From assembly GCF_014697625.1 (NCBI RefSeq), contig NZ_JACJSG010000004.1, forward strand, positions 124,001 to 188,000: a stretch of DNA of 64,000 nt, read 5' to 3'. The stretch is from Anabaena azotica FACHB-119 (GTDB taxonomy: Bacteria; Cyanobacteriota; Cyanobacteriia; Cyanobacteriales; Nostocaceae). Positions 44,227 to 51,887 of the stretch are shown here, in pieces (within the stretch, counting starts at the first letter, position 1; each line of letters opens with the position of its first letter). The position numbers and the translations under genes are program-made. Under the pieces are notes generated by a model, which did not search any database, was not told where the DNA came from, and saw only the letters and a program-made list of their open reading frames with translations.

Positions 44227-44739
44227 ATGAGTTCTATCAAGTTAGTTGGCAAAGTAAAATCTGAAACTTTGGCTGACTTGAAAAGCTTTTGTAGAAGTTC
44301 TGTTAACTTAATGACTCGTGATGTTTCTACATATGCTAAAGGTAGATATCGGCTTTGGTTGTTTCATGAGTGTAATCTCAGAACTAGCGAAATTACCAAA
44401 GGTTATTATGACGATCGCCTATGGAATTTCTGTCAGAGAGTTTATCCTGGCTGTAATATTGGATTATTAACTTTCGGCGGTAAAGTTGGTAATATCACTA
44501 GTACAGGATTAATTCAACCACATCGAGATCATAGCTACAGTGAAGCGATCGCTAGAACTGTAAATGTTGGAACTTGCATCTTTCACTATGATGGTAAAGA
44601 CTATCAGCTTAATGATGGTGAAATCATTGAGTTTAATTGTAAGAAAATTCATGGTGTAACGAAAATCATAACTCCAGAAAGATTTAGTATCAATCTTTGG
44701 AAATTGAATGAAAATAAAGGTTATAAACCTATAGTTTAA
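44227..44739 (+). CDS. Double-stranded beta-helix protein, 2OG-oxygenase-like, 170 aa
   Basis: GLIQPHRDHSYSEAIARTVN has an HxD pair, FHYDGKDYQLNDGEIIEFNCKKIHGV a distal His, and ITPERFSINLWKLN an Arg followed by a beta strand. HxD...H...R is the metal- and 2-oxoglutarate-binding pattern of Fe(II) dioxygenases. The substrate is unknown; phage relatives modify nucleic acids or proteins. Preceded by motif 10. Confidence 0.55.
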   Translation: MSSIKLVGKVKSETLADLKSFCRSSVNLMTRDVSTYAKGRYRLWLFHECNLRTSEITKGYYDDRLWNFCQRVYPGCNIGLLTFGGKVGNITSTGLIQPHRDHSYSEAIARTVNVGTCIFHYDGKDYQLNDGEIIEFNCKKIHGVTKIITPERFSINLWKLNENKGYKPIV

Positions 44740-44746
44740 TAAATAG

Positions 44747-44773
44747 TATCCAAATCCATAAGTTGGGTTTGGA
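44747..44773 (+). terminator. Terminator-like hairpin
   Basis: ATCCAAATCC and GGGTTTGGAT form the stem; followed by ATTTACATT and then motif 11. Confidence 0.6.
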
Positions 44774-44783
44774 TATTTACATT

Positions 44784-44796
44784 AATGCTGTCGCTT
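44784..44796 (+). promoter_or_regulatory. GCTGTCGC motif 11
   Basis: AATGCTGTCGCTT then TGGGAATTTGATAAG, just before the 44804 gene. Confidence 0.6.
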
Positions 44797-44803
44797 TGGG
44801 AAT

Positions 44804-45073
44804 TTGATAAGTTTGGAAAGAAAAGTGACTTACAGCCGCCAAATAATTGATGCTCACGGAGCGCCAACCACAGAACTTAGATATGAACCTGAATATCCCG
44901 AACTCTATGATGATGACTTCCCAGATACAGAAAAAGCTATGGCTTTGAACTGTCTGCATTCAGCAAAATATCAGTTAGATAATCTGAATGAAAATAGTTC
45001 TTTTTCTAAAGAACAGCGAATAGAGCTAACTAAGAGATTTATTGATAACGCGATTAAGGCATTAAGCAAATGA
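44804..45073 (+). CDS. Hypothetical protein, about 89 aa
   Basis: Frame MISLERKVTYSRQIIDAHGA, LRYEPEYPELYDDDFPDTEK, LTKRFIDNAIKALSK. Start unclear: TTG 44804, TTG 44813 or GTG 44825 (GGAAAG just upstream). The last codons overlap the next gene (ATGA at 45070). Function unknown. Confidence 0.5.
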   Translation: MISLERKVTYSRQIIDAHGAPTTELRYEPEYPELYDDDFPDTEKAMALNCLHSAKYQLDNLNENSSFSKEQRIELTKRFIDNAIKALSK

Positions 45074-45558
45074 AAGCATTTATTACAGGGCATCGCGTGA
45101 TATCTAAATCTGCGATCGCTCAACTTGATAGGTTGATTGACATCGCAATTGAACACGGTGCAAATCACTTCTTCAATGGCATGGCGATAGGAACGGATCA
45201 AGAGTTCGCAGAAGTTTTAATTCAACGCAAATTAGACTGGACGGCTGTCATACCGTGCGTTAATCAGGGTAGATTTTGGAGTCTTGAGCAAAAAGCCAGA
45301 TACGAGAAAATATTACTCCATGCCCCAGAGAAAATAACCCTAGCTACTGACTATTATCCGGGCTGTATGCAGGCAAGAAACAAGTATATGGCTAATAACT
45401 CCAATATTTGTTTAGCTGTCTATGATGGGCGGCTAACTGGGGGAACGGCGGGGACAGTGAAGATGGCGATCGCCAAGGGATTACCAATTATCCAGCTTCA
45501 TCCGGTAACACTCCAAATATCAACTATCGAGCCAGCCACTCAACTTAGCTTGTTGTAA
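45070..45558 (+). CDS. SLOG-fold (DUF1273/YpsA-like) protein, 162 aa
   Basis: MKAFITGHRVISKSAIAQLD, FFNGMAIGTDQEFAEVLIQR and ICLAVYDGRLTGGTAGTVKMA follow the YpsA/DUF1273 SLOG pattern (TGHR...GMAxGxDxxxAE...YdG..GGT). It likely binds a nucleotide-type ligand. It overlaps the preceding gene by 4 bp. A second SLOG protein lies at 42901. Confidence 0.85.
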   Translation: MKAFITGHRVISKSAIAQLDRLIDIAIEHGANHFFNGMAIGTDQEFAEVLIQRKLDWTAVIPCVNQGRFWSLEQKARYEKILLHAPEKITLATDYYPGCMQARNKYMANNSNICLAVYDGRLTGGTAGTVKMAIAKGLPIIQLHPVTLQISTIEPATQLSLL

Positions 45559-45569
45559 CGTTACTTGCA

Positions 45570-45613
45570 GCGACAGTATCAGAACAAATTGCTTGTTATT
45601 GATGCTGTCGCTT
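45570..45613 (+). promoter_or_regulatory. GCTGTCGC motif 12 with inverted copy
   Basis: GCGACAGTATCA (45570-45581) is inverted relative to TGATGCTGTCGC (to 45611), one G-U, giving a 12-bp stem. Then TTTTTGGTGTTGATTTTTAG and ATG 45642, about 28 bp later. Confidence 0.6.
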
Positions 45614-45641
45614 TTTGGTGTTGATTTTTAGAGTGATTTGC

Positions 45642-46139
45642 ATGATGATGCACGAAAGTTTCTATACTTGTACTCAGACGTACAACAAGTACAAGAATCT
45701 CATTTATCCGTTTCCGCAAAACCCCGAAAGTATCAGTGCAATTGAAGAACTATATGTGCAATTGCTAAATGCAATTACAGCACATTTCGGTGAGGATAAA
45801 TTTAATTTAACTTACGGCTTCTGTTCAGTGTCGTTAATAAAGTATCTGAACAAAAAAGACCCAGCGACAAAACTAAAAAATGGTCGGATTTGTCCAGCAG
45901 TTGATCAGCATACAGCATTTGAGCGCGATCGCAAAGGAAATTACATCTGCAAACATCCCGGTGCTGCTTGTGATTTCTTGATTAAAGACTTTCCAAGCAA
46001 TCAACTAGTGGAATGGATTCTTGACAGTAAACTCCCCTTTGATGCGATTTACTACTACGCTCTCAACCGACCAATTCACTTAAGCTATGGCTCTAGTCAT
46101 AGGCGAGATATGGACGTTTACAGCCTGAACATTGGATAG
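45642..46139 (+). CDS. Hypothetical protein, 165 aa
   Basis: MMMHESFYTCTQTYNKYKNL, YGFCSVSLIKYLNKKDPATK and DQHTAFERDRKGNYICKHPG, SYGSSHRRDMDVYSLNIG. The His/Cys-rich middle and 'HLSYGxSHRRD' end suggest an enzyme; similar 'RPIHVSYG' endings are seen in phage D-Ala-D-Ala carboxypeptidase-like proteins, but this is uncertain. Confidence 0.55.
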   Translation: MMMHESFYTCTQTYNKYKNLIYPFPQNPESISAIEELYVQLLNAITAHFGEDKFNLTYGFCSVSLIKYLNKKDPATKLKNGRICPAVDQHTAFERDRKGNYICKHPGAACDFLIKDFPSNQLVEWILDSKLPFDAIYYYALNRPIHLSYGSSHRRDMDVYSLNIG

Positions 46140-46197
46140 CTAAAGCCAAATTAATTTAGCTTACTCCAACACCTGTTACTTATACACTTCAAACATT

Positions 46198-46410
46198 ATG
46201 ACAACTCAAGACTTTCTAAAAGCTCTATCTTCTGCCTACTGGGAACTTGACTATCACAAATTCCTTGAAATTACTGGGTTTGTTGATAGTCAATACTCGC
46301 TTGACAAATTCCAATTGTTTCAGCAAAGCGCTAAGGGATTAGTTCAGTTTGATGCAGAAACCTTGGAATGTCTCCTTTCAAAGACAAAAAAGACCGCCGA
46401 AGCAGTCTAA
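46198..46410 (+). CDS. Hypothetical protein, 70 aa
   Basis: MTTQDFLKALSSAYWELDYH, FVDSQYSLDKFQLFQQSAKG, FDAETLECLLSKTKKTAEAV. Helical, no recognised family. The start codon is supported only by position. Confidence 0.55.
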   Translation: MTTQDFLKALSSAYWELDYHKFLEITGFVDSQYSLDKFQLFQQSAKGLVQFDAETLECLLSKTKKTAEAV

Positions 46411-46449
46411 TTCTGAATTATCTTTTTCTTCTTACCATACCATTCTACC

Positions 46450-46896
46450 ATGCAAACCCTACAATATCTATTCACTCTGCGTTCAAAGATTAAGTCAATT
46501 CAAAATGAGATTGACTCATTAATGCCAAATGCAATTGACGAAGCACTACAAGTTGCCAACAATAACAAGAATCAAACAGTGTATCGAGAGGAGAATAACG
46601 GCAAGATTGTCTTGGTATTTAAGAAACAGTTTCCTACTCCCAAGGATGACTTGAAATTAAGTCGGTTGGAATCTGACATTATGGGAGCGATCGCCAAGCT
46701 GCATGAAAAGCATTCAATTGAAATTCAACAGATTGATTCCTCAATATCAGAATTGAAAGAAGCGATCGCCCAGTTGGAAAACAAAAAGCAAAGCTTGTTA
46801 TCCAGTAGTTATGTTACTCGTCTTAAAAATGAGTACGAAAAATATCGGCAAGATTCAGTCTATTTATCTCCAAACTTGTCGATTTACTTGAATTAA
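46450..46896 (+). CDS. Coiled-coil protein, 148 aa
   Basis: MQTLQYLFTLRSKIKSIQNE, then KIVLVFKKQFPTPKDDLKLS and a Leu/Ile/Glu heptad region (SSISELKEAIAQLENKKQSL). Predominantly coiled coil. Ends with a perfect terminator (46909-46931). Function unknown. Confidence 0.65.
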   Translation: MQTLQYLFTLRSKIKSIQNEIDSLMPNAIDEALQVANNNKNQTVYREENNGKIVLVFKKQFPTPKDDLKLSRLESDIMGAIAKLHEKHSIEIQQIDSSISELKEAIAQLENKKQSLLSSSYVTRLKNEYEKYRQDSVYLSPNLSIYLN

Positions 46897-46908
46897 AACA
46901 TAAGCGGA

Positions 46909-46931
46909 TTGTAGAGGAATAACCTCTACAA
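46909..46931 (+). terminator. Terminator
   Basis: TTGTAGAGG-AATAA-CCTCTACAA, perfect 9-bp stem, followed by TTGCATT. Confidence 0.8.
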
Positions 46932-46938
46932 TTGCATT

Positions 46939-46951
46939 AATGCTGTCGCTT
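46939..46951 (+). promoter_or_regulatory. GCTGTCGC motif 13
   Basis: AATGCTGTCGCTT, 8 bp after the terminator stem; then TTTGATTTTGATGCTTTG; 28 bp before ATG 46980. Confidence 0.65.
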
Positions 46952-46979
46952 TTTGATTTTGATGCTTTGATTACTAGAT

Positions 46980-47156
46980 ATGGAAACAACAAAACTCAAT
47001 GATTTAGTTACAGCACTTATCAATCATTACAGCATTCATGAAGTGCTGACTGAAATGGTCAAAGTTTGTGAGACAGCTAATACTAATAATCCCGGTTTTG
47101 GTTGGGATTCTGATAAAGAAGCGATCGCTGAAATATTACCAGTGATTAAAAACTAG
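46980..47156 (+). CDS. Hypothetical protein, 58 aa
   Basis: METTKLNDLVTALINHYSIH, EVLTEMVKVCETANTNNPGF. A short helical protein with a conserved-looking GFGWDSDKEAIAEILP end. Preceded by motif 13. Confidence 0.55.
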   Translation: METTKLNDLVTALINHYSIHEVLTEMVKVCETANTNNPGFGWDSDKEAIAEILPVIKN

Positions 47157-47184
47157 TGCTATTCAGTGATTTCAATGCAAAAAA

Positions 47185-47640
47185 ATGGAAACAAAACAAT
47201 ACAGATTTAATCGAAAAACAGGTAAAATTTACCTAGTTGGCAATGAATTAAATGATGTTGGTTCAAGCTTGAAGATGATTATCTTATGGGCATCCACACC
47301 AGTATTTGCTAAACCATTTGCTCATTTACCTATACAGTATTGGGTGCAATTAACCTTTCTGGATATACAAGGTAATTGGTGTTATGGACTGCTAAATAGT
47401 GGTGCTACTGATGCTCTTGTTCCTTGGTTTGAATATAAACATCAAGTTGAATCAAACGCATTACAATTATGCGGACTGATTACAACCATGAGCTTAACCA
47501 AGATTGAATGCGAGAATGAATATTTTGATTATTCATTTTCGGGAGTTAAAGGTAAACCAGGACTCGAAGAACGCATGAAACAATTAATTCAGAACAATTC
47601 TGATTTATTGGTAGATACGTCGTTGAATTTGGTTAGATAA
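47185..47640 (+). CDS. Hypothetical protein, 151 aa
   Basis: METKQYRFNRKTGKIYLVGN, LTFLDIQGNWCYGLLNSGAT, CGLITTMSLTKIECENEYFD. Beta-rich and single-domain, no family recognised. Its start METK resembles that of the preceding gene. Confidence 0.6.
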   Translation: METKQYRFNRKTGKIYLVGNELNDVGSSLKMIILWASTPVFAKPFAHLPIQYWVQLTFLDIQGNWCYGLLNSGATDALVPWFEYKHQVESNALQLCGLITTMSLTKIECENEYFDYSFSGVKGKPGLEERMKQLIQNNSDLLVDTSLNLVR

Positions 47641-47649
47641 CCTTGTCTC

Positions 47650-47662
47650 AATGCTGTCGCTT
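47650..47662 (+). promoter_or_regulatory. GCTGTCGC motif 14
   Basis: AATGCTGTCGCTT then ATTGATTTTGATGATTTT, 29 bp before ATG 47692. Confidence 0.65.
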
Positions 47663-47691
47663 ATTGATTTTGATGATTTTCAAGGATTGCT

Positions 47692-48615
47692 ATGCCTAAA
47701 AAAACACTTTCTAACAATGAAGTTAATGAAATGACTGAGAATCTTGGAGTTAATGAAATGAATGTTGACCATGTTAATCCAGTTGATGTAACCAATGACA
47801 TTAGTGCTGAATTTGAAATCGACCCGTCATTACTAGGGGAGAAATTTAACTGTAGAAGACAAAAGCGATTTCCCTACGGTGTTGTAATAAATGCTGAAAC
47901 ATCCGGCTTATTCATTCCCGAAAAGAATCTAGTAAAAGCTGGTTGGTATGAAACTCCTGAAATAGTTGAAAAGGAATTATCAGGAGGTGTTGAAAAGGGA
48001 CACTTCATCACCAATGCCAGAATGATTATTCTGGGTAATGTGCGGACATACTTGCGGTATAAAACAGACCTTGAGGATAATAAAGAACTACAGGGTACGA
48101 TGATTGATTGGTATGATAAGTATGCTGGAGAAATTGACAAGAAAACGATGGATGCAGTTTCGGAGCATTTAGTGATGTTTCTAGACACTGCAAACAACTT
48201 TTTGCATGAAATACCAATCAGAATCAGATTCAAGAATGTAGCTTTGTGGAGTCTGCGAGAAGTCCTAGAACAATATTACTCTCAAGCAGAATTAACCTTC
48301 GCTAGAATGCTGAATCTTAAACCTAGTGCAAAAGATGATAGATGGCGATCGCTATGTATTGTTGATTTGCAGTTTAAAGGTGTTAAGGAAGGTGAAGGGA
48401 AGAATAAATCATTCTGCTGCAAAGTTGACAGTTATGTCCAACCTGACATAGAAAACTTCCCAGCTTTATTTATGGGAACAAAAACCAAAATGGCGGCGGT
48501 GTTGGAACAGTATGAACTTAGTTTAGGATTTGACGATTCCGTTAAGGCATTGTTAGAAGCACCAACTAAGTTAGCATTGCCAAAAAGTAATCAGAAATTA
48601 TTAGCTGATTCATAG
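47692..48615 (+). CDS. Hypothetical protein, 307 aa
   Basis: Acidic N-terminus (MTENLGVNEMNVDHVNPVDV), then QKRFPYGVVINAETSGLFIP, MIILGNVRTYLRYKTDLE, VALWSLREVLEQYYSQAELT and KSFCCKVDSYVQPDIENFPA. The overall look recalls cyanobacterial mobile-element proteins of the DUF5895 type, from memory only. An ssDNA-binding role would suit an abundant acidic-tailed replication protein; unproven. Confidence 0.6.
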   Translation: MPKKTLSNNEVNEMTENLGVNEMNVDHVNPVDVTNDISAEFEIDPSLLGEKFNCRRQKRFPYGVVINAETSGLFIPEKNLVKAGWYETPEIVEKELSGGVEKGHFITNARMIILGNVRTYLRYKTDLEDNKELQGTMIDWYDKYAGEIDKKTMDAVSEHLVMFLDTANNFLHEIPIRIRFKNVALWSLREVLEQYYSQAELTFARMLNLKPSAKDDRWRSLCIVDLQFKGVKEGEGKNKSFCCKVDSYVQPDIENFPALFMGTKTKMAAVLEQYELSLGFDDSVKALLEAPTKLALPKSNQKLLADS

Positions 48616-48631
48616 TAATCAGGGAATGAGG

Positions 48632-48659
48632 GACTCAGGGGAAACTCTGGGTCTTTTTT
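48632..48659 (+). terminator. Terminator abutting motif 15
   Basis: GACTCAG and CTGGGTC (one G-U), followed by TTTTTT; motif 15 begins at the end of the T run. Confidence 0.75.
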
Positions 48660-48672
48660 AATGCTGTCGCTT
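48660..48672 (+). promoter_or_regulatory. GCTGTCGC motif 15
   Basis: AATGCTGTCGCTT then ATCGGTAATGATTGTTTA; 30 bp before ATG 48703, in frame with it. Confidence 0.65.
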
Positions 48673-48702
48673 ATCGGTAATGATTGTTTAGAGAGATTGT
48701 TT

Positions 48703-49020
48703 ATGGAAGAACCTTGGAAAAATTGGAAAGTTCCACAGGATGCAATTGATTGGGCAAAAGCATTGTTACCGGATCGAAGACCCAAACAGCGTTTACTAGA
48801 TGTAATAAAGATGTTAGATACTCATGGTGAACTAACAGAGTACAACGCACGTTTGATTGAAGCGATCGCACTATCATCATTATGGGATGAGGAGGCATAC
48901 CTTAAGTTTGAAGCTTTAGGTTTGGAACTAGCTAAAGAACAGTTTGATTTAGCCTTTATCAATTGTGAACATGATGAAACTATAGGATCACCTGAAAACC
49001 CTAGAAATTGGAAAAAGTAA
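48703..49020 (+). CDS. Hypothetical protein, 105 aa
   Basis: MEEPWKNWKVPQDAIDWAKA, LLDVIKMLDTHGELTEYNAR, ALGLELAKEQFDLAFINCEH. GAGAG precedes ATG 48703; the in-frame ATG in motif 15 (48661) would add 14 residues. Helical, unknown function. Confidence 0.6.
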   Translation: MEEPWKNWKVPQDAIDWAKALLPDRRPKQRLLDVIKMLDTHGELTEYNARLIEAIALSSLWDEEAYLKFEALGLELAKEQFDLAFINCEHDETIGSPENPRNWKK

Positions 49021-49029
49021 TAGTTAATA

Positions 49030-49058
49030 GGCTGGGAGCAATCCCAACCTAATTTTTT
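49030..49058 (+). terminator. Terminator abutting motif 16
   Basis: GGCTGGGA and TCCCAACC, followed by TAATTTTTT; motif 16 follows at once. Confidence 0.75.
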
Positions 49059-49071
49059 AATGCTGTCGCTT
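49059..49071 (+). promoter_or_regulatory. GCTGTCGC motif 16
   Basis: AATGCTGTCGCTT then GTGAGTAATGATTCTTAG; 29 bp before ATG 49101. Confidence 0.65.
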
Positions 49072-49100
49072 GTGAGTAATGATTCTTAGATATTAATGTA

Positions 49101-49304
49101 ATGAAATACACATTGCACGAATTAAATAGATTACCCACGATATGCACTTCACAAGCTGATGATTTGAAAATAGAAAAAAATGGAGTAAGAGTATGGCTGT
49201 CTCGTTGCACTGTAGAAGATGGTGAACCATTCAACAATAAGGTAACTGTTGAAAAATGTGAAAACGGTTGTTGGGTAGTAGTCGAAGAATATCAAGCAGA
49301 ATAA
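49101..49304 (+). CDS. Hypothetical protein, 67 aa
   Basis: MKYTLHELNRLPTICTSQAD, GVRVWLSRCTVEDGEPFNNK, VTVEKCENGCWVVVEEYQAE. Beta-rich, with four cysteines. Unknown function. Preceded by motif 16, followed by a terminator. Confidence 0.6.
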   Translation: MKYTLHELNRLPTICTSQADDLKIEKNGVRVWLSRCTVEDGEPFNNKVTVEKCENGCWVVVEEYQAE

Positions 49305-49344
49305 CTTTTGCGATCGCATTCAACACCATTCAGATTTTTGTAGT

Positions 49345-49370
49345 GCTGGAAGCAATTCCAGCTTATTTTG
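49345..49370 (+). terminator. Terminator-like hairpin
   Basis: GCTGGAA-GCAA-TTCCAGC, followed by TTATTTTG. Confidence 0.7.
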
Positions 49371-49408
49371 ACTTTTGAATTTTGCAATTGTAGCGACTAA
49401 GGAAAAAA

Positions 49409-50404
49409 ATGAGTAATATACAATGGACAGATATCACATCCAACCCAATTCATTTAGTCAGACCTGACGGTTCTCATGGAGGGCATTGGTGTAAAAAGAT
49501 TTCACCGGGTTGCGCCAATTGTTATGCTGAGGCACAGAACAATAATAAGTTTTTTAGCTTTGCATCAGGGCTACCATACACGGGTAATGCTCCAGAGAAT
49601 TTGATTCTAGATGAAAAAGTTCTTCAAGAATGGCTGAAAATTAAACAGCCTCAGAAAATATTTGTCTGCTCAATGACAGATATGTTTGCGGAGTGGGTTA
49701 GTGATGAATGGCTTGATAGGATTTTTGCTTATATGTGCATTGCTCACTGGCATACCTATCAGATATTGACTAAACGCGCTGATAGATTGCCTAAATACTT
49801 TACGCTGGAATCAGCATCACGGGTTTCTAGGCTTGCTCATCAGCTACTTAAAGATGGAGTAGCCGGAAAAGAACGTCAAGACTATGTGAATAAGCGCTGC
49901 ATTATCACAAACATTAATGAGTTCTGGCCACGCCATAATATTTGGATAGGAGTTAGCGTCGAAGATCAGAAATCAAACGATGAACGCATTCCATATTTGC
50001 TAGAAACCCCCGCAGCAGTTCGGTTTCTGAGTTGTGAACCGCTACTTGAATGGATAAAATTAACGCTCTCAGCTAAAATACTTAATCCTGATACACCCCA
50101 TTTATGGTCAAAGGAAGATGACTCAGGCACTATCACCAGAGAAATCAATTGGGTAATTGTTGGCGGTGAATCTGGTTCAAATGCTAGGAATACCTATATA
50201 GACCATCTGCGATCGGTTGTTCATCAATGCCAAGAAGCAAATATTAAAGTACTTGTCAAACAAGTTGGCGCTAAACCCGTAGCTCATTGGGATAAAGAGA
50301 ATGAAATTCTAACCATGCACAGGATTAGCGATCGCAAGGGTGGAATCCTAGAAGAGTTTCCCCCAGACTTGCAAATCAGACAATTCCCAACATTTAACCA
50401 ATAA
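49409..50404 (+). CDS. DUF5131 (phage Gp37/Gp68) family protein
   Basis: A 331-aa protein with the family order: IQWTDITSNPIHLVRPDGSH, CKKISPGCANCYAEAQNN, KIFVCSMTDMFAEWVSDEWL, YQILTKRADRLPKYF, NIWIGVSVEDQKSNDERIPY and NWVIVGGESGSNARNTYIDH. The C..GCxxCYA cluster motif suggests an Fe-S or radical-SAM-like fold. Common in phages and plasmids; the reaction is unknown. Full length. AAGGAAAAA precedes the ATG. Confidence 0.9.
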   Translation: MSNIQWTDITSNPIHLVRPDGSHGGHWCKKISPGCANCYAEAQNNNKFFSFASGLPYTGNAPENLILDEKVLQEWLKIKQPQKIFVCSMTDMFAEWVSDEWLDRIFAYMCIAHWHTYQILTKRADRLPKYFTLESASRVSRLAHQLLKDGVAGKERQDYVNKRCIITNINEFWPRHNIWIGVSVEDQKSNDERIPYLLETPAAVRFLSCEPLLEWIKLTLSAKILNPDTPHLWSKEDDSGTITREINWVIVGGESGSNARNTYIDHLRSVVHQCQEANIKVLVKQVGAKPVAHWDKENEILTMHRISDRKGGILEEFPPDLQIRQFPTFNQ

Positions 50405-50445
50405 ACCGGATACTCCAGGCTGGCAACAGTCTGGAATAAATTGTC

Positions 50446-51420
50446 ATGAGTAAAACAGTTTTTCTCAATGCACATTCTTGTCGTGCAGAAACGCTCAAAC
50501 TCTTTGAGAAATATAACAAGCAACTTCTCAAAGAAATTCGTACAGAAAGAGATTATCAAATTCCCAAAGGATACATTTCTTGGCAACAATTGAGTGCCAT
50601 CACTGGACTAGCACTTTCAACCTGTGAAGTTGATTATGTAAAAGTTGACATATCTGCTTTTTATCACAGTTATCGATTAGCCCTTTGGTTTGCCCAGGAT
50701 GCGCCACTTTATTGCCTTTCAAATTCACTATTTGAAGCATTAGATAATACCAACGCTCTCGATAAACCAGAGGTATTTGCTGGTTGGAAGCCTTCTTTAC
50801 CTTCTCTAGTAGTTGCAATACCAAAGGGAGTTTTATTATCGCCAACTGGTGAGATTGACTACATAGTTATTTATTGCTCTGAACCTAGTCATCCTGAGTG
50901 GAATTTTTCTAGATGGAAAAATGTTAATATTCCGAATTTAACTAGAAAAGAGGTTAGTTTTGAATGGGCTGCGGTTGATAAAGGCGAAACAGTGTGGTTT
51001 TCTGGTACAGTTGTTACGCCACAGGGAGATTTAATTTACGACAAACAATTTCTAACTAATCTAGGAAAGAATCAAATCAAAAATAGGGATAGGGACTTTA
51101 TTGAAAGAGTTAGAAACTTAGTTATCAATATTTTGTTGTCACTGGAATTTTGTCCAGAATTTACCGGAGAAGTTCTAGATAATGAAGTAGTCCAACCAAA
51201 GGGATTTGGGAATGTAGCAAGCGATCGCTCCAACATTCGCCGTCCAAGATGGTTGGGTAAAAACTACCAACGCAAACATAAGGGTGTTGGTGAATCAACT
51301 CACTTATCACCTCATACCCACTGGCGTAAAGGTCACTGGAGGCTGTTGGAGCCAACGCCGGGTAAACCCTGGAAACAATCACAACTTATCTGGATTGAGC
51401 CTGTTTTAGTCAATGGTTAA
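50446..51420 (+). CDS. AcrVA2-like protein, 324 aa
   Basis: MSKTVFLNAHSCRAETLKLF at the start; the middle has LPSLVVAIPKGVLLSPTGEIDY. The C-terminal block STHLSPHTHWRKGHWRLLEP and WIEPVLVNG corresponds to the RPHxRRGHW...VxWxPxxVN ending of the AcrVA2 anti-CRISPR family (Cas12a inhibitor acting on cas12a mRNA). Many mobile-element homologues carry this block without proven anti-CRISPR action. Length is like AcrVA2 (322 aa). Ends at a good terminator (51429-51456). Confidence 0.6.
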   Translation: MSKTVFLNAHSCRAETLKLFEKYNKQLLKEIRTERDYQIPKGYISWQQLSAITGLALSTCEVDYVKVDISAFYHSYRLALWFAQDAPLYCLSNSLFEALDNTNALDKPEVFAGWKPSLPSLVVAIPKGVLLSPTGEIDYIVIYCSEPSHPEWNFSRWKNVNIPNLTRKEVSFEWAAVDKGETVWFSGTVVTPQGDLIYDKQFLTNLGKNQIKNRDRDFIERVRNLVINILLSLEFCPEFTGEVLDNEVVQPKGFGNVASDRSNIRRPRWLGKNYQRKHKGVGESTHLSPHTHWRKGHWRLLEPTPGKPWKQSQLIWIEPVLVNG

Positions 51421-51428
51421 TAACTATA

Positions 51429-51456
51429 AACTACTCCTTTGGAGTGGTTTTTTTAT
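51429..51456 (+). terminator. Terminator
   Basis: AACTACTCC-TTT-GGAGTGGTT (one G-U), followed by TTTTT; convergent with the 51453 stop on the other strand. Confidence 0.8.
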
Positions 51457-51887
51457 TTCCAAACTCCAAGAAGTTTTTCTTTAGCCATTTGTTCAGCAAT
51501 TTTTAGAGTATCGCTATTAGGACAATTATCCTGGACGTTGAACTTAGCAAGCCCTTTCACTAATAATTCTTCTGAAAGCATTTTTTCTTCTTCAGAACCA
51601 GGGACAAAGATTTCTGCTGTGTTACCAGAAAATACGGCTGATACAGATTTATTCTCTGCTAGGGAAGCAATTACCCTTTTAGCTTCTGCTTGGTTTCCCG
51701 ATATGACCACACCGCACAATCTCAGCTGTCGAGTTTGATTGTCGCAATTGAGAGTTAGAGAATCCCCGCTTGTCACTTGTGTAACTTCACAAAGTTGGCT
51801 ATTAGGTTTCTCTTTTGGGAACAATATCATTAACACTAAGAATACTAAGCCAAATAAACACGTAACGCCAACAGCAAATTTTTTCAT
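51453..51887 (-). CDS. Membrane-anchored SNase-like protein, 144 aa
   Basis: MKKFAVGVTCLFGLVFLVLM is an N-terminal membrane or signal segment, followed by VTQVTSGDSLTLNCDNQTRQ and LRLCGVVISGNQAEAKRVIA, the first SNase-fold strands, and EKMLSEELLVKGLAKFN and AEQMAKEKLLGVWK at the end. The catalytic RxxxxDxxE set of active staphylococcal nucleases is not clear, so it may be inactive. A longer start at 51923 is possible. It faces the SNase-like gene 51886-52404. Confidence 0.65.
   Translation of the reverse strand: MKKFAVGVTCLFGLVFLVLMILFPKEKPNSQLCEVTQVTSGDSLTLNCDNQTRQLRLCGVVISGNQAEAKRVIASLAENKSVSAVFSGNTAEIFVPGSEEEKMLSEELLVKGLAKFNVQDNCPNSDTLKIAEQMAKEKLLGVWK

Noticed and set aside
51739..51885. 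49-residue N-terminal extension of the plus-strand SNase gene
   Set aside because: It is antisense to the other SNase gene and the family signature starts only after ATG 51886.
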